Below are positions 1 through 14,640 of a DNA stretch of 64,000 bases, piece by piece (within the stretch, counting starts at the first letter, position 1; each line of letters starts with the position of its first letter). Source of the stretch: Trogon surrucura (Eukaryota; Chordata; Aves; Trogoniformes; Trogonidae); assembly GCA_020746105.1 (NCBI GenBank), contig CM036658.1, positions 11,702,689 through 11,766,688 on the forward strand, given 5' to 3'. The notes under the pieces were generated by a model, which saw nothing but the letters and a program-made list of their open reading frames with translations, made no database searches and was not told the DNA's origin. Made by a program: the position numbers and the translations under genes.

Positions 1-3000
1 CGCTTTCACACAAGGTGGGTGGGTGAGTGCTAATCCTTATTTTCTTCAAAGACACTGCACAGAACAGGTGCTGTAAGTTGTCTGCTACCCAGAGACATGC
101 TGGCTAACAGCTGATCTCTCTCCGAGAGTGTGCTGTTGACTTCCCTTACCAAAGCAGTGTACAAGGGTTTGGAGGTCTCCCAGCACACTGCAAGTGGTGA
201 CGTGAGTTTCTGTGTAAGTCTCTGAGGTGTGCTGCTGACCTGGGTCCTCTGCTTCTGTCTCTTGGTGAAGATGACACAAACTAGAAAGAAGCATACTGAC
301 ATAGTGTATAGGTTTCTCATTCCAGTAAAGTAAGAGAAAAATAGAAAAAAATGAAACACAACAAAAATAATAAAACTGTGTGCATTTTTCCCCCCCTGGC
401 TTTGCTTCCTTGCATTACAGAACACTCTGCAGCTTCAGTGATGTTCAGTCAGATGTTAAACTTAGGACAAACCCATTTCTCACTGAGCATTTGGCTGTCA
501 GTCTTTAAAAGGGCTAAAGTCCTAAAAAATCATGTATGTGAAGAAAAAAAAAAAAAAGTGTAAAATTACTTGTCCAGTAGATCCTGAACTTCTCTCTGCT
601 ATAAATCAGCTTAAAATGGTTGGCTTGGCTGAGCTAAGTGAACCTGGCACTCCCCTCGTGCTCCCATCGGCAGTGTAAGCCCCTCTTCCTCTGGGCTGTG
701 CCTTTCAGCAGAGCAGTCAGATTTAAGCAACCTGCTATGACTAGCTCTGTGGTGATGCTCTTGGATCCCTCAGCTCACAGGAGAGGCAAAAAAGGCAGCA
801 GAAAACAATGTCTCCTCTAAAAGTTAAAATAGACTTGCTGTTTGACACAGTGTTCTATGTGCCATATTACCATCTGCTGTCCTCTTTTGTGTCAGCTGAA
901 ACTGAAAATCCTAATTGGCGGCAGCCATAGTTTTCTGCTGGCAACTCCAGTTGCTGTTGCACTGTGTTTTCTTGCTTCTAGCTGTGAGCCTTGCTCCTGG
1001 GCATTTCAGCATTTCAGATCTAGCCAGAGCCCATGACCTACCCATTTCCCACCAGACACACAGAGAAGAAGTATTTTACTGGCCTAAATTAGTGACCACC
1101 TCAAAACCATAAAATCTCTTCCGTGTGTCCCTGAAGACTGTCCCAAATCTCTGAAGACCTCAAAGAAGTAACTAGAGACTGTGCTTTTTTCCTCCCTCTC
1201 CCAGAGCAAGACAGTAACAAGTTCTAACAAATACATAACCAAAAGAATAATGCTACATGTTTTCTGCTGTGTTTGGCACTCAGAAATAAGCACTAGTTAG
1301 CACAAATATATGGAGAAGGGAGGAGAAAATGTGTAACTCAGACTGTGATGCTATCTTTTTTCACCAACAAGTCTGGATAAATTCTGGATCTCCTTCTCTT
1401 GCCGCCTCTTAGACCTGGCAAACAGTTGACCTGGCAAGCACTGTTGAAAGCTATTGTCGGTTTTGAACACCTCCCATCTCTATTATTTCCCTAAAAATAA
1501 ATTCAAAGAGTTGTTGTATGCAGCCATCTTTATTCTAGGTAGGTGAAAAAAAAGACACTTCTACATAGGAAATGTATTGGGTTTGAAATATGTTGTTCAA
1601 GAGGAGCGTACACTGAACAAAACAGTACACGCATACCTGGTTTGCAGGTCATGCTCCAGGCTGGCATTGGTTTTCGAATCGCTCATTGTCTCTAAGCTGC
1701 CTATGAGAGAGGTTCCATGAGATGATATTAAGTAGTCAGACAGCACCTTGAGCTTCCAGCCTTAGCTCAGATATTCCTGCAGTGCTTTGTTCTCACATCC
1801 CTCTCCAACTTCCTTCCCCTAAGCTGATCCTAGGAGCATAGGACATGAAGCACCAGGATGGTGCAAACAGCCCAAAGTTCAAGGAGTTGGCACCATGTGG
1901 AGCACATCGCACCCACGGTAGCCCCAAGGGCCTTGCACTGCTCCAGTGCTGCCATCTCCCATGGGAAGGTTCCAGTCCCTCTCTGCTTAGGAAGAGCAGA
2001 TTGAAAGAGCCTTTCCCACTCTGGGCCCCTGCATTTGCTTTGTCTTGCAATGCTCCTCCACGAGGACAAGTCGATTTCCAGCATCCTATGTAATAATCCC
2101 TGACAGACACTGGGAAAACAAACTTCCTCACCCCACAGCCATGGCAATGTACACTGCACAACAGCAAAAGCTCACAGCCACACCTCTCCAAACTGTTGTC
2201 TAGGATGAGAAACCAGCTCCCTAGACACATCAATTATTTTGAGAGCAAATGTGAAAGCTGCCTGCGCAAATTACAGGGCAATGGCTGTTGTGATTCCTGG
2301 TGAAGCCACTTACGCTTAGGACACTGTTCAGCTGCAGCGGGAGTAGCTGCCCTGTACTTCACACAGCTCTCCTGTCTCAGCTGTTACCTGCACACTGAAA
2401 CTGGTGGCAGTGCCACCGCTGGGTGAAATTGCTCCTTCAGTCTATGGACCACCCAGTTTTCCACTCCCTGTTAAACATGCATCTGCACGCCTTAGACCAT
2501 TAGAAGGTACCAGGCACATTTATCATACATATGAGACCTTTGTTCCCTGCCGTAAATAAAAAATAAAGGTAGCACACTGTAAAACTAGAAGCAGAGCAAT
2601 GCACATGGCAGATACAGGGTATGAAAAATGTCATACATGCATTTAATCTACCTATAAAAGTTGTTTTCTTGCACTAGTCTGTAGCAAAGCAAACTTTAAG
2701 GTATCTCTGCAGCAACTGGTTTCTCCCTCAACCTCGTACTTGTTCCCACACTCCTCATACACTGGTAAAACCAGTCCAATTTTCCTACTGAGCTGCATTG
2801 CAAAAAATGCAGCTGATGAGGCTTCAGTGAAGGCACCAGAACAGGAGCATTTTTAAACCTCTGCTGTGGTCTGAACTGAGCTTGAGTGAGTGGTGTCAGA
2901 GGCATCCTCTCTCCCAGTCCCCACTCCTTCCCATTCAAGTCCCTGTGTAACGCTGCTGCCCCGCATGTCCGAACCCACGGCCAAAGCTCTGGCTAGGCTG

Positions 3001-6000
3001 CCACTGCTTCCACCTCACTCTCTTTAGGCCTTGGTTTCCTTTTTTTTTTTTTTTTTCCTTTCTTTTTTTTTGCCCTCTGTGTGCTGCTCATGATGATTTT
3101 TCTTTCCTGGTCACCGTTTTAGCTTTGTGTTATTGCAGCACCCTGTGATGTGTGTCCCTCTTTCTTGTTCCTCTGCGCAGGACCACAAAAGGGTAGTGCA
3201 AAGCATATACTCTATTTTCTCTGCCTGTGACACAGCAAAAAAGAATAAAAAAAAAAGTGGAGGGAGGAATAACAAAGAAGCGTATGGACAACACATCTGG
3301 AATTACAATTACTGGTAAGCTGTCCCGTAAGTGTGATTACCCCTGTATACAGAGAGTCATACCATAGCTACCAGCAACTACATCCTCTAGGGTTCAATAG
3401 ATTCTCTGGAAGAGATGTCTCATGACTCTTGCTTGTATAATGCAGGTTTTTCATGACAGCAATGAAGTATTTGCCAAAAGCTGCTCTGCAGAGGCATGGA
3501 GGAGAGGTATTTTAACTATCAGCACACTTTGATCTCTGGTGAAACATGTCCTGACCTATGGTGGTGGAGTTATTTCCATAGCTCATTACCTCACTCGAGT
3601 AAGCCTCTTTCGGGTCACATCTGCTGTAGGGGAGCTTCTTCGGGCTGGGAGGTCTCAGGAAGTGGAGCATATCAGGAGTGGAAATTTATGGGTGTTTTGC
3701 TCACCCTTAATAAATCTATGAGGTTTTCTTCCACGCTTGAGGAAAGATGCAGGAAAGATGAGTGCTAAGAGCTCCCAAGTCCATGGCAAAGTACAGAGAC
3801 AACAGCACTGTAGATACTACTTTTGCACTTCAAGCATTTGTGCAGAATATGATGTTTTCCTCAAACACTGCAGACTTCTTCTGTAGGCAGTAGTGATGGG
3901 AATGTGCCTGTTGCCAAACAAACTGCTAAGTATACAGACAAATCTTTTTCTTTGTTTTCTTGTTGTGGTTTTGATTCTTTAGGTTAGACTTTTACTAGGG
4001 ATGAGAAAAGAGCACTTTGGCAGAATATCTCGTAACAACAAATAAATGAGGCAAAATGCAGCAAGCTCACAGGGCAGCTGTGAACTCAGCTGTGGAGTTG
4101 AGGGTTGTGTGGAGCCTGATGACAGCTAAGAGAAAATAGGGACTGAATGCAGCCTGCAGCTACTAACACATGCTTGTATTTTTATCCCTCCATTTGGGCT
4201 TTCTGTCTTCCATGAGATATTCACTTACAGTACTGGACTAAAATTAATCTGCCTATATGCAATAAGCATATGCAAGCAAAAAATTACTACCAACAGGAAC
4301 TCAGCTGCTGCAGTTTTCAAGAACGTGTTGGAGCACCCATTCATTTCTTTTCCATGACTCACAGCAGTAAGTGCAGTAAGAAACAGATCTGAGTGTGGTC
4401 TGCATACACTCTGAAGTGGTTAGCTGCAGTGCTACCGGTGGATCCTAATTATAGAGGATTCTGAAAGTGCTGCACACCTTTTGTGGTGTTTTTGGCCAGG
4501 GAGGCAAGAACATGCTGACAGGAAAGTCTTTAATAGTGTCAAAAGAGGAGCCAGAGGGTCAGAAAAATGTCAGAAAACAAGAGAAGTGTAGTTTTGGTTT
4601 GGTTTGCTTTTTCCTTTTCTTGATTGTTTTTCTTTTTTTACTTACACTTTCAGTACCTGTGCTAACATAAAGCTCATTATGAGTCTTGCCAAATTAAGAA
4701 AATCATTGGCACATGTGGGCATGAGCACTATAATTTTGGCTCTAAAATGAGAGCAAATAGAGAAGGGACAGTTATTTTGAAGTGAAACTTGGAGGCTGTT
4801 TCTTGTTGACAGTTTTGGGGACTGGAGGAAGAAGAGAAGGGCAAAGACTGAGAGAGGAATGGAGGTTGTATCTGGCCAGCTGAGTAAAACTCCATGCCAG
4901 GTCAGGTCATTCTAAACTTTTCTGTGTTTTTCCACTCCTCCTTTCCATTTAAGAGCAAGGCCGAAATACAATATCTTGGTGTCACAAGCTAATAATGGGT
5001 TTGGTACACTTCTGAAGTCTCTGCTCACAAATAAATCTTCCTTAACTGTTCAAGCCAACTAAAGTTCCAAACACTGCCAGAAGAGTAGGATGCAATCCTG
5101 ATTTACAAGCGTGCATTCCCTCAAGCACAGACAATGCACAGGACGGAGAACTGTATTGGCAGCAATCTTCAGACTACATCGGCAGTGTCATGCTTGTTAA
5201 ATAATTAATACACTTTAAAATTACTTTTAAGGGAGATCAAGGGATTTAGGTCATCTACAAAATCATTCATGTACTACCTTGGACTATTTTTCATATTACA
5301 ATTATGCCTAGAGGCTCCAGCTGAGAATGAAGACCCTGTCCAGTCAATAGTTGGAGTGGTCAGTGTAGGCTATCCAAGGAAATCTGAACCAACGAAGCAA
5401 GAGATAAAATATTAATTTCAAGTGCCAGACCAAAAACACAACACACACTCTTTCTTTACTTCCCCCCACAAAAAACTAGTGTGCCTTCAGGTGGCAGAAT
5501 TTCCTGAAGAGGAAACAACAGGCCTAACTGAGAGATATTTGTAACTTCCTTTCATCAGTCTTCAAAATGTTTCTTATTTACAGGCTTTATCTTTCCTTTC
5601 TATTCTATCACTGAATATAACTAACAGCCACACTGAACAAGAACTGCTGGATAAATTAGACATCAATACAGGTTTTCCTCTAGCTGAGTGGTGTGCCAGT
5701 CCAAGCTTTAAATTGGAATTAATCTAATTATTTTTATTTTTTTTTCCTATGAACGAGCTCATAGTAATAAACACATGCCAGAGAACTTCGTACATTGTAG
5801 GTGGTATCCAATGTAATTAAAAAGCTAGTTTAAAGGAAACCACAATGGTTTATCTATCATTCCTTCTAGAAACAGCTCTTGGGAAAATTTTCCAATGAAA
5901 AATTATTACTTAGAAGAAAGCTACTAAAAAATTAGGAATTAGATGAGATAATCTCCATTCCAAGGTGCTTTCTCACATTAAAATAGCCTGCCTTCTTCTA

Positions 6001-9000
6001 AAGTGTATCTGCTCATATCTGGTAGACCTGGAGTACAAAAAATGCTTCATGCATTCATTCTGCACAGAATTTTCTTATGTTGCTACACGATGGTGTTAGG
6101 ATATTTTCAGAGCAAACAAAACAAAACTACTTTATCTTCCTCTTCCCTGTCTCTTACCACTTGGGTTCCCATGTGTCACATTTCTCTTGGTCAGAGGCAC
6201 CAAAAGCAATTCTGCCCTTATGACATGCTTTTTGCCAAAAGCGAAAGTGACTTTTGCCTAGCTCGGGTAGGGCCATCCATGCAGAAGTGGTACCAGTAAG
6301 GAGTTTCTGCTATAAGGAGACAGCGGCATTTCATGAGTGAAGTCCTAAGGCTGAAGAAAAGCTCAACAAACAGTAGTATGTAGATTTTATTCAAATAATA
6401 GACAATATGTAAAGAAAGACAGAAAAAACATTCACTTAAAAAAGGTTTTATTTATTTTATACCTGAAGTCAGCTGTCCTGATGACTGGCAGGCTTGTCAC
6501 TGGCTGGAACAAGCCTGTCTAATGCTAAACCTCTCAGTCAGCAACAAAATGCTACTGCAAACAGTAGATTTAAATACTTCCATGTGTGAAACGAGATAGT
6601 TTCCATGCATGTAAAAAATGCTTGATGAAAGTACATGGAGTAGGTTGCTGAAACACAAACTCCTCCATATGTTCAAATATATGCCTGACTGCACATTAAC
6701 GCATGTACACATTTCAAATTTGTCAGTGAAATTTTTAGCAACCAGTAGGGGAGAAGAGGTCATAAGGGCTGTCACAGTTTATTCCAAAGCATTGTATTAC
6801 GTACATATTATGTTACATTGGTCACAAAATGTTGCATATTCAGTATGCAAGTTTTCTTTCAAAATTGTAATATTAAAGAGGAAAAAAACACTTTCCTCTT
6901 TCTCTAATATTATTAGATGTAGTTCAGAAACTGTTGAAAAATTTGCATTTTACCAACATCAGGAAAGCTGCTGTAAGTCTTGAGATACATTAAGTTACTA
7001 CATTTGCTGCATTATTGGCAAGAACTGATCCTGTGGCATTTGGTGAAGACAGAATTCCTGAGGAATCAGCTGTCTCAATGTCTGATTCCTATGTGGCAAT
7101 AGAATAGTAAAAAGAATATGGAGTCAGAGAACCCAAGCAATAATGGACTTATTTATCCCAATGGATTAAAATACCAACATTCTCAGTTAAAATCATGCAC
7201 AATAGGTGAAGCAGTAGTGATATTGTCCCAAAAAAAGTCTTTTCTTATTGTGAATTCCCAGCTGGACTACTAAAAATTGAGAATTTATTTGCAATGTGAA
7301 AGATTAAAAGGGGAATAGTAAAGATGTTTTACCACAACAGCAATTCACTCTTGTCACTCAGCATATACTGTCTTCCAAGAACTGAGCAATTATTTCTGAC
7401 AGTTAATTCTCTGAGTAGCCCTGAACTGAGTTCTCTGACAGTGAAGGTGGCAGGTCCTTTCCTTCTGTACACAGAACTTATGAGAGAAAATTTCATTCAA
7501 CAGACTTAAATCTGCTTTCCCTTTTGCTAACCAAATATGATACAACATCTAAAAATTGGGAGAAAGTGCTGATATAATGAAACATGAAGGAGGGGATGAG
7601 AAACAGGCTTAAACATCAGTTTATCTTTGCATGCGCCACAGGACTTTTTTCCCTTCCTTGCACATGTTGATTAAAGAATTTGGCCTAGCATGAGGCAGGA
7701 AGCTTGGCAGCAAAGAGAAGAACTTTCCATGAATGTGTTTAGTCCTCAGTTTATGGTTAACTACCTAATGGTGTCAAAGACAAGCAAAGTTAATAACCCA
7801 ATCCTGAATAAGAACAACAAATTTAAAGAACAAGGTTTAAAGTATGTTTTAAGGTTTTGAAAAAGGACATCCTAGGAGCTTGTAAAAGCTGTTAATGGAA
7901 GCGAAACAAAAATCTGGAAGCATTACTGTGTGCTGTTGAATAGCAAGAACACAAAATGTGGACTGGGTATTAGTTATATACCACGATTTTTTTGCCTAAA
8001 GGTACAACTGAGAGACTGCCTTGACCTACATATGCTTTTCCAAGAGCACCAGCATTTCGTTCATTCCACTAAATACCAAACTGCCAGCAGTGCCTGAGGA
8101 AGGCTCTTGCCAAGGAACACCTGGAGAAGATGTGCCAGAAAGAATGAGTTACCTGCTGCAACAGCTATGGTAGCAGCAAATCACTGTGCAGAAGGATGCT
8201 GTTGGTTTTCATGGGATAGCAGTAGCAGCAGCAGGAGGAAAGCAACAGAATGAGCTATCTTCCCAAGCAAACACCGGTCCTTTTGGTTCTCTCTTTTGAT
8301 AGAGATCACTGTCTTCCACTGCTTCTGAGCATTGCTGAAACTCAAATGCCCTGTCCTAAACCATTCTGCGGAAGCCAATCTCTCAGAACTGCAGCTTCCT
8401 GGCTCCAGGCAGAAAAGTGATAAAAGCTACACCAAGTATTGTCATGCTGTTTAGAATTATACAATCACAAGCCCCAGGGGTCTTTGCTTTAGAAGTTTCC
8501 TGTTGGCAGTAAATCTCAAAATACTAAATAGTCACAGAACTCTGCTGACACAGGAATTGAAACAATTTGGGGATGCTCCTCTCAACCCTTTGACTTACTG
8601 ACCTCAACATACTTCTGTCTTACAAATACAAACTCATGAAACATCACTCTAGTTTTCCTGGATGGTCAAACCAGTCACAAACTTCCAATTAACCTGCTGA
8701 CCTAGCACTTTCAGATAGGATTAAGTTGCTGATCAGATGAATGCTTTGTCCAGGACAGCAAAGAGTCATCTTGTGGAACCACATACAAGTGCTAGTGCTA
8801 ACACTGCAATTATTCCTTCTACAGATAAACCAAATATCTGGGCAGCACTGTGAGTTAGGAAGACTTGTTATCTACCTTCTGTATCTTAAAGTGGATATTC
8901 TGGATAATTTTTGTGGCACTACTACACAGCAAGATAGCTTGTTTCCTGCCAACAAACATGGAGTAATCAATATTCCACCCAAAAGATTCAGACACCAGCA

Positions 9001-12000
9001 AAAGGGATTGATACTGTATCAACTTAGCTTGGCAATGCTTTTCTCAGCAAGTATAAAATCCTCCTTGTCCTCTGAGTCATCTGTAGCCCTTTTTTTGGAT
9101 AATAGATATTTCCAGGCATGCAGAAACAGGATGTTTTCTCACGAGCAGTTGCATGGAACTTGGCATCTTCATCACTTATACAAAGTGGAGCAGCAATTAA
9201 AAAGGGTAATGCATGTACTTGACACATACGCAAAACCAGGAGTCGTTTGTGTTTATTCTTGATTACATACAAGCACAATGCAGTATGCCCTCCTGTGGAG
9301 GCCAGATAGCAGACCCCAGGAAAAGAGCATCTCTGTGTAAGAGCATCTCAGCATTTATACGATAGAGAAACTTCCCACATACACAGGATAGAGGAATTTG
9401 TGTTGGTAGAGGCCTCCATTACAAAGTTTTGCTGCATTAACTACACTTCTGCTGTATTTTGCTCAAGGTCTCAGAATTAAATTCAAATTGCTTGAAAGGT
9501 TAAAGTCATCCCAGCATTACAGGATAGAAATTCAGACATTTTTAGAAAAAGAGTTGCTTATTTTTTTAAAATAAAGCATACAGCGATACGATTTGTTTCA
9601 GTGGTTTTTTTCATCTATATTTTTAGCTCAGCACAGATTTATCTATTGATGAGGAGGATTTTGACATAGAAATCCTAAAGACAGTGCTCAAAAAACACCC
9701 AGGTTCTGCATTAAGTATAAATGGGAGCAGTTTAACACCTGAGAAGGCTAGGAAGATTAACTGGATATTCTGCAGAACAGCTGACTGGAGACAGACATTG
9801 CTACATACTGCTGAGTTAGTTCACTCTTGAGACAAACGATGGAGTTCACACGCTGACTAGACAGGCTGTGTTTAACTGTACTTGCAGTAGGCAAAGCTGC
9901 AGTCACAGAAGCAGCTCCTGTCCCCCGCAGTCAGCACGGTCCCCTGTCCTGCTGCTGGCTATGGTGACACAGACATTTCCTGGCAAAACCGATGCAAGCA
10001 GCTCCTGACTCCCTGTTGTCCAGCCTCTTCGCCCCTGCCACGTTCTCCCCCAGTTTTGGTAGTTGTGAAGTTTGTGAGACCACTTCTAAACCACAAGTGA
10101 ACTAAACAAGGGAACTGGCTATGGTTAAAAAAGCAAACGAAAAGGAGCGGCTTTGCTCTGGGGTCAGATATCCATGGAACCACAGCTTGTGAGGAAGATG
10201 GCATATTTCTTATAGTCCTACTATTGCTACAAGCCTGACACATACAAATTGCTGATGACATTAACTTATATTACAAACTGATGAAAATAAGGATTTGGCT
10301 GCTCCTGCTGTACTGGGAACAACAGCCTCTGGTGAACACTGAGGGGAGGAAAAGAAATCAACGACTGAAGCTGAAGTTCCTTGTGATGTTGAGTCAGCAC
10401 TCTTGGGCTGTAAGTAGCAGTGTGTATCTGGTTCAGTTTCTCACATATTTATTTTTCCCTTTCAGAAATAACAGTATTAAAATGAAATTTCAAATTCTGG
10501 AGTACAATTCTGTGGCAAGGGCTTGTGTAGAAAGCCTAGTAAAATGAGTAGGAGTCTGTGGTTGTCTGCCTCTGCAAATGCTTTAATTCCTATCACTTCA
10601 GCAGCTTTTACCAGACTTTTACCATCCCCTTAGAACAAATTAATCCTAAGTGATTCAGTAACGGTCATTTCTGTCCCAGTTCCTAGACATTGAATAATAA
10701 TAATCAAGTCATTATTCTTCCTCACTCTCATGACTAATTAGGAATCCCTGGGTTTCACATGACTACACTACAGAGTTCTGTCACTCACACATCGCTCAGG
10801 CAGCTGAAGCTCCTGTCACTGACCAACATAGGTAGGTTGGCAGAATCCCCTTACAGAGGTACCATTACATCGGTCTCTCTGGTTTCTGCAGAAGAGCAAT
10901 GAAACAAATAAACCAAACCAAGCTTTTGCATTACCATTACAATGTATAGTTTTGTTAGTATGGCAATGTCTATGCTATCACCATTTTCCTGGCACTGTTC
11001 CCCTTGTTACCGTAAGGTACAGAACTTTCTATTAAGCACCAGAAGAGTTTTCATGAAGTAGCATGTATCCCTTTCAGTAAAGCCTGATTCTCTAATATAT
11101 TAAACCATACTTTCTTTGTGTTTTTTCCCGAGGGTGAAGATCTGTTAACCACCTTCAGCACGCATAAAATATCTAAAAATGAAGAAAAATATCCCAAATA
11201 ATATATCTTGCTTCTATTCAGAACTTAAAAGTTTAAATAACTTAGAAAAAACTAACATAATTTTTATACAAAAAAAAAAAAGGTGATACCACTACTGTAT
11301 TTAATGCTCCAGATCTTATTTTTGGGAGCACACCAAACATCTTCTATTGTATACTAAGCAATAACATCAGTTGATTATTATGTGCAGTCTTTCTCTTAAA
11401 AAGGAAGGCTTTCACTAACTAATTCCAGTATACTTAAGACAACAAGCTGACTTTACTTCAATAAAACTAGATCTGCTTTGACAATGTCTCCAGATTTCCC
11501 TCTGCTGGGATAATGGCAACATTACTCACCAGCAATAAACCACTGCAATTTGCTTGTGATAGCTTTGTAAAGAACATTGTTTTAAGGTTTGTAAGTGTAG
11601 GCAGATGGTACAACTTCTCTTATGCATGTGCAGAGAACTGTAAATAATCAGACTGATTGGATATTACAGTCTTGTCTCAGATGACAGCTTAGATGTCAGT
11701 CACTCTAGTCTGCCAGGGTGTCCCTGGCTGTTTAGGGCTTGAGAGCAGACGTAGCAGCAGGCACTGACAGACATACATTTAGTGCTACTCAGTGCTATTC
11801 TCTCGTTGGGAATTTTAGGTTTAGGTTTTCATACAGGTGACCACTAGCTGCTGCCCAGCACAACACTAAACCCTTGCTGCCATGACCACAGTATCCACTT
11901 TTGTCGATTTCCTGATCTCCTATGGATAAACACTTGCTCTGAAGGCCCCTTATTCACTTAAATTCATCTCAGCAGAACTGGCATTAGCAGCTCTGGTTTT

Positions 12001-13181
12001 CAGTCCCGATAAAGCAATTCACTACCGGTACAAGCAGGTAACATGACACATCAAAAGACTTATTGATCTGGAAAAAAAAACCACAACACAAAAAACCCCA
12101 GGCCAAGTCCTGTTATGCTTACTGGAGCTAAAGAGAGCAGAGTAAAAAGGCATAATATTCATCTTCGCAATGTGCCTTTTCTTGCTATGTAGGAGAACAG
12201 GGTAGTTAGTGAATTCCGACTTTTCCAAACATTTTTGGCTCAACATGATTGTAGAGGGCCACATGCTGGAGGATATAACTGTCTGGGGGAAGGAGTAGCT
12301 AACAGAGTTTATTAAGCCCAGTTTGACAGTTCCCAGTGAGAAAAACTGTAAAAATCCTTTGTGTGTCCATGAGAGATCAAAACAGCTATGCTCTGGGCAC
12401 AAGTTGGGAAACTGGCATATTAAATTAGGTGCGCAACATGTGTTTTTCATGTTAGATAACACTTTGCTTCCCCTTACTTTGCAGGCTCTTTTTTTTTTTT
12501 TTCCCCTACTCTTGCATTTTCAATAGAAAAACATCCAGATCACTGGCATTACTCTTATTCCAAAAAGGTCATCATTTTTGGCCTGACCCTGCACTCCCAC
12601 CACCTGCTGAAAGGTTCCTCTACAGCTCTAGATCCCAGTGCACACTGTGGTCATGCCCTGCTGAATGCAGACTGTATTTGCACTGCTTGGAGATTATTTC
12701 AGCATCAGCGTGGACGGTATCCTGTTTGTACAATTAGATATTAGATTCAGATATCATCACATTACACAACATTTCTTTAGTTACTGCTATAGTTTTTGTA
12801 GGCTCTTAGAGTTACTCTCAGACAAATAACAGAGCTTGCTCAGTTACTGTGTGGTATGTTTGACTCCAGCATACGGATCTACTAATTCTTCCCTATACTG
12901 CAGACTGTTGTGGAACTAGACTACTCCAAGTAATGCATGTAATAAACATTATTTTCAGCTGATACTTTCCATTAGCTCCAGTAGAATCTTCCCTACATCT
13001 CCTTTAAAGGTGTATGAATTTTACAGGCTTAGATTTATTTTTGGATTGTCTAGAAATCTAAGTTGTCTGAACAGCCTGGGAGAATTAATCTTTCACAAAA
13101 CCAGGATGGTGAAAACTAAAACAAAACTAGTTCGAACCACTCCCACCACTCACTCACTACTGATTCATGCACAGCTGGTGT
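1..13181. other. unique non-coding sequence, no gene seen
   Basis: This stretch is AT-rich and shows no convincing exon, RNA gene or recognised transposon. Open frames are short and do not resemble known domains. The longest, 8741-9262 (+, 173 codons), has no motif or repeated domain, and its length is about what chance allows over 64 kb. It could be intergenic or part of a large intron; the sequence does not decide this. Small homopolymer runs are the only structure. Confidence 0.6.
3040..3071. repeat. poly-T tract
   Basis: Two adjacent T runs (about 17 and 9 bases) are separated by a short C-containing spacer. This is a simple low-complexity tract. It could be an old retroposon tail read from the opposite strand, but no element body adjoins it. 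Confidence 0.8.
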
Positions 13182-13440
13182 ATTAAGCCTGGCAGGAATG
13201 GAGTTAATCTTCCGCATTTCAGCCCTGATAGTGTTGTGTTTTGTCCTTCTAGCTAGAAATGTGTTGATAATACACCAGTGTTTTGGCTGCAGTGCTCTTA
13301 TAACATCAAGACTGTCCTCCAACTTCACCTCCTCCAAAGGCCAGTAGGGTGGGACTGGGCAAGAATGTGGGAAGGGGCATAACCAGGACAGCCAACACAA
13401 ACTGATCAAAGCAATATTCCACAACATTTGACATCTACCT
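13182..13440 (+). mobile_element. old ERV LTR fragment (U3 part)
   Basis: The stretch has the order of landmarks I associate with the U3 of a widespread avian LTR family: a gagttaat block, a tgttgataa.acac block, a purine-rich middle around a (g)ggactgggcaag segment, then ggacagcca and an aaactgatcaaagcaatattcca block. The same landmarks appear in reverse orientation in the solo LTR at 61731-62165. It is diverged and lacks clear ends, TATA box or target duplication. A 125-codon minus-strand frame (13116-13493) crosses it and is treated as accidental. The family assignment rests on memory of its general layout. Confidence 0.55.
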
Positions 13441-14518
13441 AGCAATAAAACTAAGAGGACATATGCTGTTAACATGTTTGTACTCTGGAGCAACGACTAC
13501 ACATTCTGAACTTCTACTTCACTGGACGTTGCCTGCTGATGGTAGGTAGAGAGTAAATACTTTGTTTTCCTTTGCTTCCATGTGCAACTTCTGCTTTTTT
13601 GTTATTAAACTCCATTTACCTTGATCCATGAGGGTTTTCTTCGTTTTATTTTCTCCCCTGCTGTCATGCTGAGGAGGGAGCGAGGTTAGTGGGCACCTGG
13701 CAACCAACCAAGGTCAACCGACCACAGCTGGTCAAATGCAAACTTATTCCAAGTGTTGAGGGTACATTAAATTTCATGGCTTATTTAATCTTCCATCATT
13801 CAGCTCAGATTGTTTGGGAAGTAAAGCTGCATGATTGTGGGGTTTACAGCTCAGACACCTTGTTCAGGAGAATTGAGTTTGCTCTAGCTATCTGATTCAC
13901 ATGGGTTCCAGAGTGATGCCCAATGTCAACACCTACCCACCTAAGCTCAGTTCATAGCAGTTTCTCATACCCACAAAATCCTTAGAATTGGCACTACATA
14001 GTTTGCTCTGGTATAACCTGGTCATCTTATCTAGGGCTGCTCCTTAATATTATTGTTAAATATTTATAAGTACGTTTATTTGTATCCATCTTACAGGTGG
14101 ATTTTACAGTCTGTTATAAAAAATCACAGTATACATAACGGCAGTGTGAAAAGAGCTAGCAAGTTGATCTTAGTTTCAAAGGAACTGACTAAGGAAAGCA
14201 GAAAATCAAACACATTGCCAAATGCTATGGCATGTTCTCAGAGATTATTTGTTCTGAGTCTAAATTAAAGGCTGAAAAACATCCACATCTTCAGCTGAAT
14301 TTTCTGTAGTAATATTTAACTGACTTTAACATTTAATTAAACTTTCAATTGACATCATGCATAAAACTACAGATAGATTTTTTTCTGCCATGCCTGTACC
14401 CTTGAAGTCTGCATTCCATCATTTTTAAGATGTTTGATATAAAACAGTTACATCCCAGAACATTTCCACTAGCAGACTGTAATCCACAGAGCTGTGGTAC
14501 ACCATCAGCAGTTACAGT
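13441..14518. other. unique non-coding sequence
   Basis: I see no gene, repeat or transposon signature between the LTR fragment and the next CR1 copy. Open frames here are under 75 codons. Confidence 0.55.
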
Positions 14519-14640
14519 GAATCATAGAATCATAGAATCCATAGAACATAGAATGGCCTAGGCTGGCAGAGACCTTAAAGATCATTTAATCCAACCTCCC
14601 TGTCATGGGCAGGGACGCCTCTCAACTAGAGTGTGGTTTG
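14519..14640 (-). mobile_element. CR1 LINE 3'-end fragment
   Basis: Read on the minus strand, this ends in the CR1 tail. On the plus strand it begins with repeated atcatagaat units, followed by the 'ggcctaggctggcagagacc' and 'aagatcatttaatccaacctccctg' block of the CR1 3' UTR (quoted in parts). Similarity fades after about 14640, so the 5' truncation point is approximate. Confidence 0.85.

Noticed and set aside
1793..2233. 146-codon minus-strand frame rich in Cys and Trp
   Set aside because: No domain recognised. The overlapping frames in the same segment are equally long, which points to local base composition and not to coding.
8741..9262. 173-codon plus-strand open frame, the longest outside transposons
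   Set aside because: No recognisable domain, no compositional sign of coding, and a length expected once or so by chance in 64 kb of AT-rich sequence read in six frames.
13116..13493. 125-codon minus-strand frame with a hydrophobic start resembling a signal peptide
   Set aside because: The segment is better explained as the antisense of an old LTR U3; no protein family resemblance was found.
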